46,607 nt of DNA from Lepiota brunneoincarnata (lineage: Eukaryota; Basidiomycota; Agaricomycetes; Agaricales; Agaricaceae), in contig JAEBUN010000089.1 in the NCBI GenBank assembly GCA_023014365.1, forward strand, positions 1 through 46,607, given 5' to 3'. Shown here in pieces: positions 33,267 to 44,594 of the stretch. Both the position numbers and the translations under genes were made by a program. The stretch's first letter is position 1, and every line of letters starts with the position of its first letter. Under the pieces are notes generated by a model. The model was given only the letters and a program-made list of their open reading frames with translations. It was not told the DNA's origin and made no database searches.

Positions 33267-34632
33267 TGATGGCTAAAGCTCACTGAGAGGGAACATATGG
33301 GAAGGAAGAGAGATATAATAAACGGGATGAGGGACCCTGGCAGCACATATATTGCGCTGTGCTCTGCCCAGTCTACCATTGTCATCTGTTTGTGCAGTCA
33401 CGTTCTCCCAGGGGACCAATCGAGATCTGAGCTCTCTTCCTTCCCTGTAAACCGGTTCTTTGTTGTGGCCACCTCATGTCTCCCTTCCTCTCTTCTATAT
33501 ATTGCCTGCTGTCTTTCCCAGCACCCGTTCCCCGGTCAAATAAGTAGCCTAACCCTTTAATACGTCGCTTGCGTAGATGCGGAGGACCTCCACAACCCCG
33601 TTTACCTAATCGTTTGCCCTCGCTTCGTACTCAGCGCCCCCCGTAACATTTCCCACTTACTATCCCATCTAGCTTACCTTGTACTTTTACTTACCCCCTC
33701 CCTCCCTTTGATTTCGCGGGACCCGTGGCAGTCCGCTCTATCACACCTGTCGCCCAAATGCTCTTGATTCTCATTACATAGCGCATATACTCACGCCCCG
33801 CTAATAACAGTATTTGGAAAGTTATCTGGAACTGTGCGAACTTGACAAAAGACTAACTAAATGCTCATCTTTTCTACCAATCTGAACCCGCATCTCTTGT
33901 GCCGAACCTCAGCCAGTTGACCCCTACCTAAGATCGCTCGACCGTTGATGCAAAACCTTGGATACATGTTACGCATGCACTGCCGCTTTACGAGAATGCC
34001 TAAACAAGAGCCCTAGATACGGTATTCGGTTCCCTTCCCGATAGCCAACACATACGGGCACTGGACTGGGCTGAAAGTATTGAGCTAGAAACGCTCTGTA
34101 ATCATAAGATCTTCGGCGCATTGATACACGGACAAACTCGGCTACGAATACAACCTACTGTCGCCGTAAAGGCAGGCTAGATCTCCGTTAACAACTCATG
34201 AGTTGTTACCACGCCCTCAGAGAATCTAGTCATGAAAAGGAGATGAATGTTTTTGGTGATGTGAATCCAGCAATCGTGCTTACACCCGGGGGCGGTAGGT
34301 GGGTGATTTTTTGGTTCCAGTGGTCCTAGTCGCGATGTCACGTGATTCCACCCGAGGATATCAGGCCCGGGGGCTCGAAAGGCGGAGGAGGTGACGTAGA
34401 GAGGAATGTCGCTTCGCGAGTAGAAAACCAGACCACTGGAGCCTGAACGATAGGTCGGCCAATTTCGAAGTCCAAAATGGATGCTAAGCGGCTGTATCTA
34501 CCATAGGGCTCAGTAGGATGTAGGTAGGGAGCGCGAAATTTGTCACGTGAAGAGGCCTGAGGCTGATCGGATCAAAAAGAGACTGGAGGTCGATAACAAA
34601 TCATCCATTTGTGCAGGTACAGTCCTAAGGCT
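33267..34632. other. Gene-free region upstream of the transcription factor
   Basis: It contains the factor's promoter. No coding frame is recognised. It holds a 20-bp perfect palindrome (34189-34208) and two TCACGTGA boxes (34338-34345 and 34543-34550). Confidence 0.45.
34189..34208. promoter_or_regulatory. 20-bp perfect palindrome
   Basis: TAACAACTCA followed by its exact reverse complement TGAGTTGTTA, in non-coding DNA about 0.9 kb upstream of the zinc-cluster factor. It could be a dimeric protein site or chance; no known operator is recognised. Confidence 0.35.
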
Positions 34633-34641
34633 AGATCATCT

Positions 34642-35884
34642 GGATAATTCTATTTGGAAACCCCTCGCGGTTTCCAAATAACTAATTAACAGTCAGACAC
34701 AGACCGGCGACAGGGTCCTCCGTCCGGCACTTGGCCCGGCCGCGGCTAGCCCGGCGTCTAGTTCTGCTTGGCCTCGGATAGTGGCCGATCCTCGCAGTGG
34801 ACTTTATTGCTGTAATATACTATTACGAAGCTGCCCTATGCTGCAATATACTCCGTAGTATTGTGCTTACCACCTGCTCACGCGAAGATTACAAGCATCT
34901 CAGTCAGAATGCTTCTATCAAGGCCAAGCCTTGGTTTCTGTAAATCATCTTGAATAGCTTCACACCATACCATAAAATGTACCATAATTCCACTACAATG
35001 GCACTTGCGAGGCATAAATCCTACATCCTAAACTACGGCCTTCACTGAGAATAATTCTCGGCTCTTACGGTTGCTTAGGTAGCCAAAATCTCCCTTCCCG
35101 ACATTGCCCAGCCAGGTTCAGCTCACTTGCACTGTTTCTCTAGTGAAGCCCCTTGCTCGTCCTACTCATGTAGAGGTGGTCATTACATACGTAGCCACTT
35201 GATCACCACACATCACCTCTCGTGCACTTGGTGACGAAACCGGAACGAACCCCGACGGACCTCGGATCAGGAATCTCGGAGCGCCCGTTACACAAATCAT
35301 TATCCTCGGTGCCCAGCACTCTATCCTGTTTTGACAACCTCTCCATTCCGCTTGTGGCCTCACTCGTCGCTAGATAGGGTTTTTTTTATTGCATTCCCTT
35401 CCCCTCAGCAATCGCGGACTCGGGCTTTTCTTGTTTTTCTATATCTCACACCATTTCTTTCACCTATCCCTTTTCTCTTTCCTAGTTCCTCACTAACGTA
35501 GTTGTGAGAACTTCCTTCCATCCCCTTTTAACTTTTTCTATCCCCCATAACTAGACTAGTTTGTGATATACTGTAACTTACCTGTATACAAAAATAATAG
35601 CTCTCGGAGACAGGTACTCCAGTCAATACATGGCCCAATCTCTTGTTCTCCCGCTCGTCTCACATATCCCGCTTTTTCTGAACAATCTCCCTCAGTCTTG
35701 AAGCCCTGTGGTCACCCCACCGGCCACACTCACACCTCTTATTTTGTTTCACTTTGTTTCGTTTCGACGGGTAAAATACAGGTAAAATAAGAGCTTCGGC
35801 ATTACCTTGCCTTTCGTAGACATTACCCTCCGGCACGGCCGAGAACAGAAACCCCGGAAACCAGGTTTCCAAATAGAATTATCC
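34642..35884. mobile_element. Non-autonomous TIR DNA transposon (1.24 kb)
   Basis: Perfect 21-bp terminal inverted repeats (GGATAATTCTATTTGGAAACC at the left, its complement at 35864-35884). A 9-bp target duplication AGATCATCT flanks the element at 34633-34641 and 35885-35893. Next to each TIR the bases GGTTTCC recur so that both ends can form a hairpin: on the left ATTTGGAAACC with GGTTTCCAAAT across 6 bases, on the right GGAAACC with GGTTTCC across one base. No ORF resembles a transposase, so it is non-autonomous. A 9-bp duplication points to the Mutator-like group; this assignment is inferred. Confidence 0.85.
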
Positions 35885-35893
35885 AGATCATCT

Positions 35894-36761
35894 GCGTGCT
35901 TCGTTAACGTATCCCCTGATAGGCACCCAATTTTGCTCACCTTGGACTACGCTATCCTAGTTAGGCCCCGAGAGTTGGCGTTTAAAAATGTGTGCACAGA
36001 CACGGGTTCTCCCTTCATATTTAGCGCCCCATAATACAGCGTAAGTTAGGCGAGCGCGAAGACCCGCTGACCGCATACTGCCCTCGCTTTCTGGTTTCGA
36101 ACGTTTCGTGCCATCCAAGAGGTCCTCAGCCGCCACACCCGATGGTACTATACAGACCACGGACGCTCACCGAGATATTATAATATCTGTGCACTCACAA
36201 AGTCAAACCTCTGTGCATGCGAGGGGTGGGGGATGTGGGAATATAATCAACTTGTCCATATAGCTATTACTCAGGGATGCGCCGCCACCGAAGTTCTATC
36301 CCTTTGCAAAGGTGTAGCCACACTTGCAGAATTCCTTAAAGGTCAGCCGTCTTAGCGAGGTCTAGAGGGAGGACTGCACAAGTATACAGAGTTTGATGCT
36401 CGAGCATCAGTAGATCGGGTCCAGGAGTGTGATGGACGGGAACTCAGGCTACAGTGTAAAGTCGTACTAATCCAAGGTTATGCTTCGTTATGATTACACG
36501 CACTACGGATGCTATGTGCAAACTCTACCCCACAAACCCTCAAGCTTCGAGCTTCATGATACACACTATTGGACAGGGGGCCTCAGCAGGGCAACCATTC
36601 GAAAAGCATGCCCGGTGGCGTACTTAAATCAAGTTTATATCACATGACCACGTTTTGTTCAGCCGATGCGTGGCGCTAAACTGTCTTCACCGTATACACA
36701 AGTCTCATTCGTAAGCACACTTCGTCGGGGCAGGGAAGTGCTCATCAAAACTTAGCCAGAC
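35894..36761. other. Gene-free region upstream of the FHA gene
   Basis: No coding frame, repeat or RNA gene was recognised. The right part must hold the promoter of the FHA-domain gene. Confidence 0.4.
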
Positions 36762-37806
36762 ATGGCCCCCGGACAAGAGGATGGTTCGCGCATACCGGAA
36801 CACGACAGGCCCGGGACTCGGGGTGGGGAAATCGGTATCGTGAAAACCAGGATAGGAGGGATAAGGGTGCTCGGGGCGACAGTCCCCCAAGGCGGGGAGA
36901 TTTGCACAAACGCCGAGATCCTTATAACGGACGTCGTGAGTACCAAGAGCGTGACAGAGAGCGGGAGCGACAAAGAGACAGGGAACGATACCACAGGATC
37001 CGGGAAGGAGGACACCATGAACCTTCCTCGCGGGGTCACCGACGCTCCGCTTCGCCGAGGTCCCGTTCTTCCAGACCTCGGTCATCTTCCGGGGACCGTT
37101 CCCCTAAGCGTGAACCAGCCAAACCCAACTTCAACCAGTCGGGACTGCTTGCCGCGGAAACAAACACAGTAAAGGCAGCCGATGGTACAAGCACTGTGTT
37201 GAAATACAACGAGCCCCCGGAAGCTCGAAAACCAACTCTGAGCTGGAGACTTTACGTGTTCAAAGGTAGTGACCAAACGGGTGAGCCCAAGTGTTAGCCA
37301 TCTGGCGGACGGTTCCTCATTTATCATCAGAACTTCTCCACATACAAAGGCAAAGCGCATATCTGATTGGGCGTGATCGCCTGGTCGCTGATATCGCTAT
37401 AGACCACCCCTCGTGCTCTAAACAACACGCAGTCATACAGTGTAAGTCTAGTAGCTAACATGGAAATGATAATTTCCTAACGTCACGCAGATCGGCACGT
37501 ACAGGAGAAAAAAGGCGATTCTCAAGGTGTCGTAAAGTATGTCCCCCCGTCCCTAGAATGGTAGAAATTGCATCAAGCCCACCGTTTTTTTCCTAGGCCT
37601 TTCATCATAGATCTAGAATCCACGAATGGAACGCTTGTGAACGATGAGAAAATACCAGCTGCCCGTTTTTATGAGCTGAGAGCCGGGGATGGTAAATATT
37701 GCTTTGTAGTTGCTGCCCGTTGTTGATCAACCCTGTTCCCTCAGTCATCAAATTTGGTCTCTCAACCCGAGAGTATGTCTTGCTCAATGAAGAAGCGGCT
37801 TCTTAA
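36762..37806 (+). CDS. SNIP1/Pml1-like FHA protein (RES complex)
   Basis: FHA protein of the nuclear RES pre-mRNA retention and splicing complex (Pml1 in yeast, SNIP1 in animals). The 3' exons are firm: to 37280, 37331-37441, 37491-37536, 37597-37691, 37745-37806. The N-terminal part is Arg/Asp/Glu/Ser-rich (REYQERDRERERQRDRERYH). The FHA core has LIGRDRLVADI, HPSCSKQHAVIQ and DLESTNGTLVND, and ends STREYVLLNEE. The start is unresolved. ATG 36762 is out of frame with the Arg-rich exon unless a 65-nt intron at 36835-36899 is removed, which gives 255 residues. The Arg-rich frame itself is open back to about 36680 but has no ATG. An upstream first exon is the alternative. Confidence 0.8.
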
Positions 37807-38577
37807 TTCATTTATTCACTTTCGGCCTCCTCCGCTCGAGGTGATGATAATCCATGATACCTTCGCCCTTGATTATTCCGATATGTCTCGCTAAATGACA
37901 ATGCTTGATCCACATGTCCCTAGAATGCACTGCAAGAAACCATTGTTCCCTCGAGAATGGCACGTTGAGGGCTATATACGGATGATAGCCACGCGATAGT
38001 GTGAAAGTACAGAGGAAATTTTCGCCACCTCATTGCGACCTCGTGTCACCATTCGGCTTGGGGGCATCTGCCGAATCCATTATCGTGCGTCATCGCCCCC
38101 TCAAACAGAGTAATCTGGTCAAGATGGAATTGATAGACTTCCTTCAAGCGACAGCCTCGTCCTTCTGACAGATCACAGTCTTGTTAGATCTTCATCCCAA
38201 CGAAGGCTGCAGAAGCCAACGGTTTACAATTACGGTCGCAAGCTTGACATTTTTTTTTACACAATGGAACCGTTGACGATAAGTACCTATAAGCACACAC
38301 ATCCTATAGATCCGATCCACCATGGCGACGCAGTTCGTGAACAATGGGTGCAAAACAGCTTGAAAGAACCACCTGCTAAATCAGGTCGTGTTCGGCAACG
38401 AGGTGATAATAGAAAGGGGTATGTAGTACCTTTGCGGAGTTACAGGCCCAAGGGCTGGCGTCGCGCTCTTTGGTCAAAGCACCACAAGTCCACACGAAGC
38501 CTCCGTCAAAGGCCCTAATCTACTATATAATCTTGGAAAATGCGCCCAACTGAACTGCCTCCACGACACCCTCTACC
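37807..38577. other. Region between the FHA and C2H2 genes
   Basis: A plus-strand ORF at 38264-38518 (84 codons, basic C-terminus) has no recognisable family and may be chance. Otherwise I see only the promoter region of the C2H2 gene. Confidence 0.4.
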
Positions 38578-39710
38578 ATGATGTACTCGTACGATTATAC
38601 TGACTTCCTTCAGTTACACCTAAACACTGATGCCTCGGGTTTCGACTATGATTTCGACGCTCATATTGCACGATGCGCTCATGTATTCGGTGCCGATGAT
38701 AAGGGATTCCTCGATGACCATCGCCCGCCGGTCCCGTTTCTTCTTTCAGAGGATGAATTTGGATCTATCTATACTTCAAGCTCCAGCCGAAGCTCTTCCA
38801 TCGCCGTCAATACCAATAAATCCGGGGATTCGGATAACGAGAAAGGCACCTCTCCGGCTCCATCCACCCTCGCCCCGTTAATGGAAGGAAATGAAAAGAC
38901 TAGGTATAAACCAAGGCCATCCCCGCAATACCTGGTTCTGACCGTTGATGCAGTTCCTTCGACGGCTCACCGTCCACTTCTCAGTCGAGTCTTAAACCGC
39001 CAGAGAGCCCTTGTCTTGTGACAACATGCGGGTCAATGGCAAGAATTACTGGATCGCCGTTCACGAGCTCGAGCCTAGGGCCCCCGACTCTGGAAAGGTA
39101 CTCCAGTCATAAAAGGACACGGACAACAATTCATACGTCGTCCGCTCGCTTCTCGGATGAAGACGCGGACGATGAAAGCGATAACGACACAGACGATGAA
39201 TACATCCCTATATCACTACGGCCCCTGAGCGTCAAACGACGACACACCTTACATTCCTACACCTGTCGCTCGGCTCCACCAACCCCTGGCGCATCAGCAT
39301 CGCTTACGCTAGCCAAGCGCACCTCTGGCACACCCCTCTCACGTAACAAACAAGCCTCATCTACTGCTGCGATCAACAAGGCTTGTAGCAGGAACAACAT
39401 GAATTTTCTTTGTCCAGAGTGTGGATGGAGGCAGGCTAACAAACGCTTGCCCGATTTCAAGCGCCATCTCCGTACCCATACCCGACCTGATGACGGTGAC
39501 CAGACAAAGGGCTGGTGGTGCAAGGGAATCCTCCTGGACGAGGCACATAAGTACAATATTCCTGAGGGCGCTAAACCCTATCGATTTCTGGACCAGGAGC
39601 GAATAGGGGGATGTATGCAAACCTTCAGCCGCAGAGATGCTCTAAAGCGGCACCTGGACAATGCCAACGTCGTTTGCGTAGGTCGACCATGCGAGGCTAC
39701 GGAGAATTGA
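38578..39710 (+). CDS. C2H2 zinc-finger protein
   Basis: Two long open frames join through a likely 89-nt intron (39018-39106) into a 347-residue protein; exons 38578-39017 and 39107-39710. Without splicing they would be two proteins of 147 and 230 residues, so the join is an inference. The N-terminus (MMYSYDYTDFLQLHL) is followed by an acidic, Ser-rich stretch and an Asp/Glu-rich patch (FSDEDADDESDNDTDDEY). The C-terminal third has a C2H2 finger FLCPECGWRQANKRLPDFKR with HLRTHT, then a second, longer Cys/His unit (WWCKG, GGCMQTFSRRDALKRHL). A DNA-binding regulator is likely; targets are unknown. It faces the mS41 gene tail to tail with a gap of 194 bp. Confidence 0.75.
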
Positions 39711-39904
39711 GGGTCCTGCTGTTTGCCTGTCGCCCCTCGCAGCCGTCGCATCGTTTGCCCTCATTATTTGTCATATTATGTTCTTGTTTTCACTTGTCAT
39801 CCCCTCACCACCTCCCATTTCCTCGGCGTCCTCGCCAGAAAGTGCAGTTCTTATGGTTGTGGTCTGCCTAGGAGAAAATAATGACACGTAAAATCGATGT
39901 AGTA

Positions 39905-40414
39905 TCAGTTCTCGTTCTTCAACCGTCTTGACCGTATTCGCTTCCCATTCTGGACAGCAGGGCCCCAACTAAGGAAGATATAAACGGGAAAGACTTCAAG
40001 GCAGTTGAAGTGGATCACATACCCTCGAACAGCCTTCTTGGGTCTCGCTTCATGTGCAAAGACTTGTGGGTCGGATTCTTGGCGGTATTTCTCCATGCAC
40101 CAAAGTATGTACCTATGGAGTGGCTTAACGAGTTACTCGCTCCTGCAAGTTGTAACATACCTCCTGTCCCGTGTCGCAAGCCCCGCTTTGCGCATGTCAT
40201 GTCCGGAAGTCTTCCAAAATTCCTCCCACGATCCTGGGGTAAACTTTTCTTCCGATGAACGACCAATGGCCTTGAGAAAATCTTGGGGTGTTGCGATTTT
40301 TAATGGTGATGCCTTGGGTTTGCCTGGAGGTGGTGGGAAGGTGTGAGGCGGTGGGACAGGGCGCAAAGCAGCTCTACTGAGATGGTGCGTGTTAGGACAG
40401 GTGCATGTGCACAT
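39905..40414 (-). CDS. Mitochondrial small ribosomal subunit protein mS41 (Fyv4/IGR-motif)
   Basis: Small mitoribosomal protein, 135 residues after splicing: exons 40414-40161, 40112-40023, 39968-39905; introns 48 and 54 nt. The N-terminus is Pro-rich, acid-poor and compatible with a mitochondrial presequence. The IGR motif follows (TPQDFLKAIGRSS, residues 42-54), then GLATRDRRYILWCMEKYRQE across intron 1. The basic tail PKKAVRGWGPAVQNGKRIRS is created only by removing intron 2. Its start lies 116 bp from the stop of MON1 on the same strand, with a TCACGTGA box in the gap. Confidence 0.82.
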
Positions 40415-40503
40415 AGGCGAGGACCAAAGCCAAGGCTAGCTAGCAACATCACGGACGCCAGAATGAGAAAATATCCGACGTGCCAACCTAACTGTCTTTC
40501 CTG

Positions 40504-40511
40504 TCACGTGA
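40504..40511. promoter_or_regulatory. TCACGTGA E-box upstream of mS41
   Basis: An 8-bp palindrome about 90 nt before the mS41 ATG, in the short gap after MON1. In fungi CACGTG is bound by bHLH factors such as Cbf1; binding here is inferred. Confidence 0.4.
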
Positions 40512-40530
40512 TAGAAAGCTACGGATACTA

Positions 40531-42873
40531 TTAAAAGATGGGTGCATCCTGTAAGAATAGCCTAGATTCCTCCTTCTTCACCCACCGTACAACCGCGTTT
40601 GCGGCGCCGATCACCGCACTTTTTGGCAGTCGAGGGGAAAGCGCTATGTACAACTCGAAAGGTTGAGTGATCTCGAGACAGAATCAGTCCATTTACAACA
40701 ATAGCAGCAGTAAACACCTACCCAACCCATCACATTCTCAGTGTCCGTCTTTGTAAAACTGGAGTTTCAGAAGCTCAGACTGGCCTGACTTGGCGTGGAT
40801 CGCGTCATGCAACGTCTGATATAGGGTAATTAATCTGCGAGGGATTGAAACGAAAGAAAGTCACCAAGAGAGTGTCCATGAACACAAGCGAGGTACTGAC
40901 CTGCGTTTCTCGTTTGCGCTATTGTAGGGTTCCTCAAAGACAGGAAATGTAATTTGGACTTGTGGCCGTGATTTGTAGACGAAATGGCGAAGTCCAGGAA
41001 CACCCAGCTCGGCCACTGTATAACTAGTTTGTTGTAAATGAATGGCTTTGTTTAGTGCGCGCAACGACCCATCGCCAACAAGTTTCTATGCTTTTATGAG
41101 CTTGCAACTAAAGACCACTACAGTATCGACCGACCTTGGTCGCCGTTTCGCACCAATTCTTAATATACTCGAAGTCGCCATTCCCACTGATGCAAATTAA
41201 AATGATACTTGAATCCTGATTCTCGACAGGAGCATCTTTGTCAGAGCTGGCGGATCCAGCTGATGATTCCAAAGGACTGGCATTTTGGGTGGCGTTATCA
41301 TTAAGGAGGAAAGATATATAGGCGTTAACAAATCCGGCGGGATTAAACTTGGGGAGGCAGACAGGTATCCAAGAAGCGGAGGCCTGAGAGTTGGATATAG
41401 AAGGTGATTTGATAGTATTAAGGAGTATATGTATATCTGTATTTCGTTTACCATGTTGTAGTTCGCAAAGTACAGCTGGAAACAGACCTGCGGGGTGTAT
41501 GGAATGTTTCCTTGGACGAATCAACGTGACAACACGACCGCTAGCCATGAGCATAACATAGAGCATCTCCTATACAAGTACCTCCATTATGAACAACATT
41601 AGGCTGAAGGTGACTCACTGACCTTTGTCTTCCCACTTGGCACTAACGAATCCGCAATTTTCTTCCTGAGGTGCGGGTCAAGCTTCAAGCAGTGGAGCGA
41701 GGAAGTCCCAATGGCAAGATCGAACTCAAGCTCATCAAGCAAGGATACGAGAAAGGACTCTGTCCCTGGACAGTGTTAAATATTCTGGGAGTACTTGATT
41801 TGAGGAATACTCACCGTCGAGTAGCCTACGGAGATCAAAATTTGTCCTCCTCTCGAAGATCCGGCGGAGCTGAGAAGCTGTGACAATGCTAAGAATCTGG
41901 AGGTGCAGATATTCTAGATGCGTTCTCGTCTGACGGTAGCTGTTCAGACCCACGAGTATAAGTCTAACCACTGTGGACTTACGACAGACTCTGGTTCACC
42001 CCACGATGAAAGGCAGGCATAATATAGGGGTGGCCGGAGCAAAAAAGTAATTTTCGTCTTTCCTGCATTGATGCATCGTAGTTTGTCACCCTCATCGATA
42101 AAGATTGAGATCAATGCTTGCATGATTCCAATAGTAGACGCTATGTTGTGTGAATCCGTATCCCCTGGCCGACTGTAACAAATTATTGTGAGATTCAGGT
42201 CGGGGCGGTAGACACATACCTTACGAAAAACCGGTTTTCCCGCATCTGTTAACACAAAATACTCTCGTGGTAGGAATCTAGTGGCTGGTATGAGACCAAT
42301 ACTCTCAGAGGTGCTAGGAGCGAAGAAGAAAGTGTAACGATACCTGTTGTGAAGGCCAGTTCCTGAATCTCGACTTGAGGAGGTCTGTATCTGGACACAG
42401 GAGTGATGTGTTCTTGTTTGCTTTAATGAGGAAAGAACACATATGATGGAGTAATGGCATCAACCTGCGTGAGCATGCTTATTGCTGAGCGTCTTCCTCA
42501 ATTGTTCTCGCAAAAGTTTTTTGGACTCTTCGCTGGATGTTGAGATTGGGTGCGCCATATCCACCATTTCCTCCTCGGCATTATCGGTATCGTTATCCAG
42601 ATCCTGTATCAGTATGCCCTCGTTCATATCCACATTCACGACAGATGAAGCAGAACTCTCCAGTGCTTGCTCTCGCGGAAACGTAGACCCCGATAAAACG
42701 TCTGGTTCGTTAGGGGCAGTTGTTTTATGCCGTGTATGTGTAGATTTGACAGAGATTGGTGAGGGATGCAGCCGGGGGACAACGAGACGCGAGGGCGTCC
42801 GCGAGCGAGGGGTATGCGACATTGATGGTGAGTGTGACGGTTGAAGCCAGTGACGATATATTGAATCTTGCAT
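40531..42873 (-). CDS. MON1: Vacuolar fusion protein Mon1 (one apparent frameshift)
   Basis: Subunit of the Mon1-Ccz1 complex, the exchange factor that activates Ypt7/Rab7 on late endosomes and vacuoles. About 584 residues in eleven exons: 42873-42465, 42390-42344, 42261-42225, 42164-41983, 41929-41815, 41765-41623, 41569-41488, 41436-41135, 41085-40901, 40834-40722, 40671-40531. Diagnostic blocks: YFVLTDAGKPVF, IGIMQALISIFIDEGDKLR, TFLLRPPLYYACLSSWGEPE, HLEYLHLQILSIVTASQL, ASGRVVTLIRPRKHSIHPA, ASWIPVCLPKFNPAGFVNAY, LGVPGLRHFVYKSRPQVQ and ITQPFELYIALSPRLPK. In exon 10 the frame that enters (LITLYQTLHDAIHAKSG) runs into a TGA, while the frame that exits (ENVMGW) is offset by one base near 40745-40760. 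It is therefore a sequencing slip, a real indel or an unusual splice. The start may be ATG 42822 instead. Confidence 0.9.
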
Positions 42874-42878
42874 TCAAT

Positions 42879-42885
42879 CACGTGC
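42879..42885. promoter_or_regulatory. TCACGTG box at the MON1 5' end
   Basis: The E-box core lies 6-12 nt before the proposed MON1 ATG. If ATG 42822 is used it would be about 60 nt upstream. Regulatory meaning is inferred. Confidence 0.3.
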
Positions 42886-43105
42886 GTATAACTGCCATCC
42901 ACCACCACTGCCTAGGCCCCGCTGCGATTATTTCCGGGTCCCCCGATATCAACTTCAAGTGCTACAGCAGTTAAACAGCTGTTCTAAACTATACTGACGT
43001 TCATACATGAGCACAGAAAATCTAGCCCATTGCTTGTCCATTGGCGCAATAATTCACACTCGTGGAGATGTAGTGCTGATTAGAATTACTGGCACCATCA
43101 ATGAT

Positions 43106-44181
43106 TGCTAAATCTCTACTGCAGCCCTGGTTCGAAGATGGAAATATACTCCTGTTACTCATGAAACGCCTACAGCCTTTCGACTTCACCGCGGTTGTCC
43201 TTGTATGCCCCCCATATTTGTATCGCAAACAGTGACTGACTTATTTGTAGGCGAGACATTCAGAAATTTTCCGAGACATGTTCGAATTTCCGCAACCAGA
43301 GACCAAGTTGGAAAGCTATGATGGATGTCAGGTCGTCTGTATGTACGATGCCCCGGTTGAACTGTCCAACTTAGTTCAAGCTCTTTATGATGGCCCGTGA
43401 GTTATTGCTTGAGCTTCTCACCACTTCTGATAAGAAGCAGTCAATTTCAGAACCGAAGCCTCGATGATTTTTTCTACCTCGCTGGCATCCTCCGTATAAC
43501 CACCAAGTATTTCATTGCTAATCTCCGCACACAAGCCATACGATTCCTGGCTCGAACCTGGGCGTACACACTCGAAGGTCATGATGACATGGTAGAAACC
43601 TGCCCTCAGAGCTCCGAACGTTAGCGAGCTATCTTACCCCTACGTTCACCCCATACACATCCTGAACCTAGCCAGGGAGGCCAACGTTCAGATTATCATA
43701 CCTTCGGCGCTCTATTTCTTTCGTTATACCCATTGGTCGATATCCTCCAGGCTGATCATCCCAAGTTGAACCAGAGCACCCCTCAAAGCCATCATCCAGC
43801 CTCTCCCTCTCTGACATGGAACTCTACACGATCATGTACCAATATCGGCTCCATCTAATCTTACATTTTGTTCGACATTTCTGTGAACGTCAAGATCGAG
43901 TCCAGTGTACCTCAGCAAACTCCTGCTCAGGACATTTTCGCCGACTTCAACACCAGCTTTCACGTTCTTGGTCACTCAGAACGGGACCGTTACACTACAT
44001 GATCCAGGCGGTACAAGAGGTATCCCGTGACCAGTCTGTGTGTGCAGACTGCCGGTCTCAATTCCACGACGATGTCGCTGAGCTACGTAGGAAAACATGG
44101 GAAGAACTTCCGCTAATTATTGGACTTCCGAGTTGGTCAGACATGAAGGCCACCGATTTACCACCAGAACAACCCGTTTAA
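43106..44181 (+). pseudogene. BTB/POZ domain protein, decayed
   Basis: Member of the large Agaricomycete BTB family. Readable pieces in order: WFEDGNIL; HETPTAFRLHRG in the next frame; RHSEIFRDMFEFPQPET after an intron; LYDGP; then after a second intron LDDFFYLAGILRITTKYF and WAYTLEGHDDMVE. A TAG stops this frame at about 43622. The sequence resumes in another frame with SELSYPYVHPIHILNLARE, shifts again within LYFF/LYPLVDILQADHPK, and shifts once more before SDMELYTIMYQYRLHL. The tail (TGPLHYMIQAVQEV, EELPLIIGLPSW) ends at TAA 44181. At least four single-base frame changes cannot be explained by introns of normal size. I call it a pseudogene; a poor assembly is the alternative. Confidence 0.75.
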
Positions 44182-44594
44182 AATGACTCATTTCCCAACA
44201 GAGCGACACTCCCCAATTCTGGTGTGCCCCTGAATCTGACTATCCAGAAATTGAAGATATCTACCGCTCCACACCAAACACTGAGTACGGAAATCGCCCT
44301 TACTGCCTTCTGTTACGGTTTTGCGTCGATACTGAACCCTACCCTACGACACCTTCCAGCTGCTGTAATCGAAGCAGCTCTGTCACACAATTCATATATG
44401 CTCTTGTGAGATTTGAATTCCAAGACACCCTTCAGTGGTGTCTTGGACGTTATTGGCGTTCTGAAGAGTGAGTTAGATATCCATAATACCTCACACAGGC
44501 CTTAGGAACCACAGGCCCCTGACCAGCTGCTCTCACGTGTGGGAAGACTATTCGAAGACCTAATCGTATACATTTGTACAACTGACGAAGGCCA
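44182..44594. other. Gap between the two decayed genes
   Basis: No gene is recognised. A 61-codon plus-strand frame (44224-44409) has no family look. The two flanking pseudogenes converge here. Confidence 0.4.

Noticed and set aside
35166..35363. 65-codon ORF inside the TIR element
   Set aside because: No transposase motif; probably chance.
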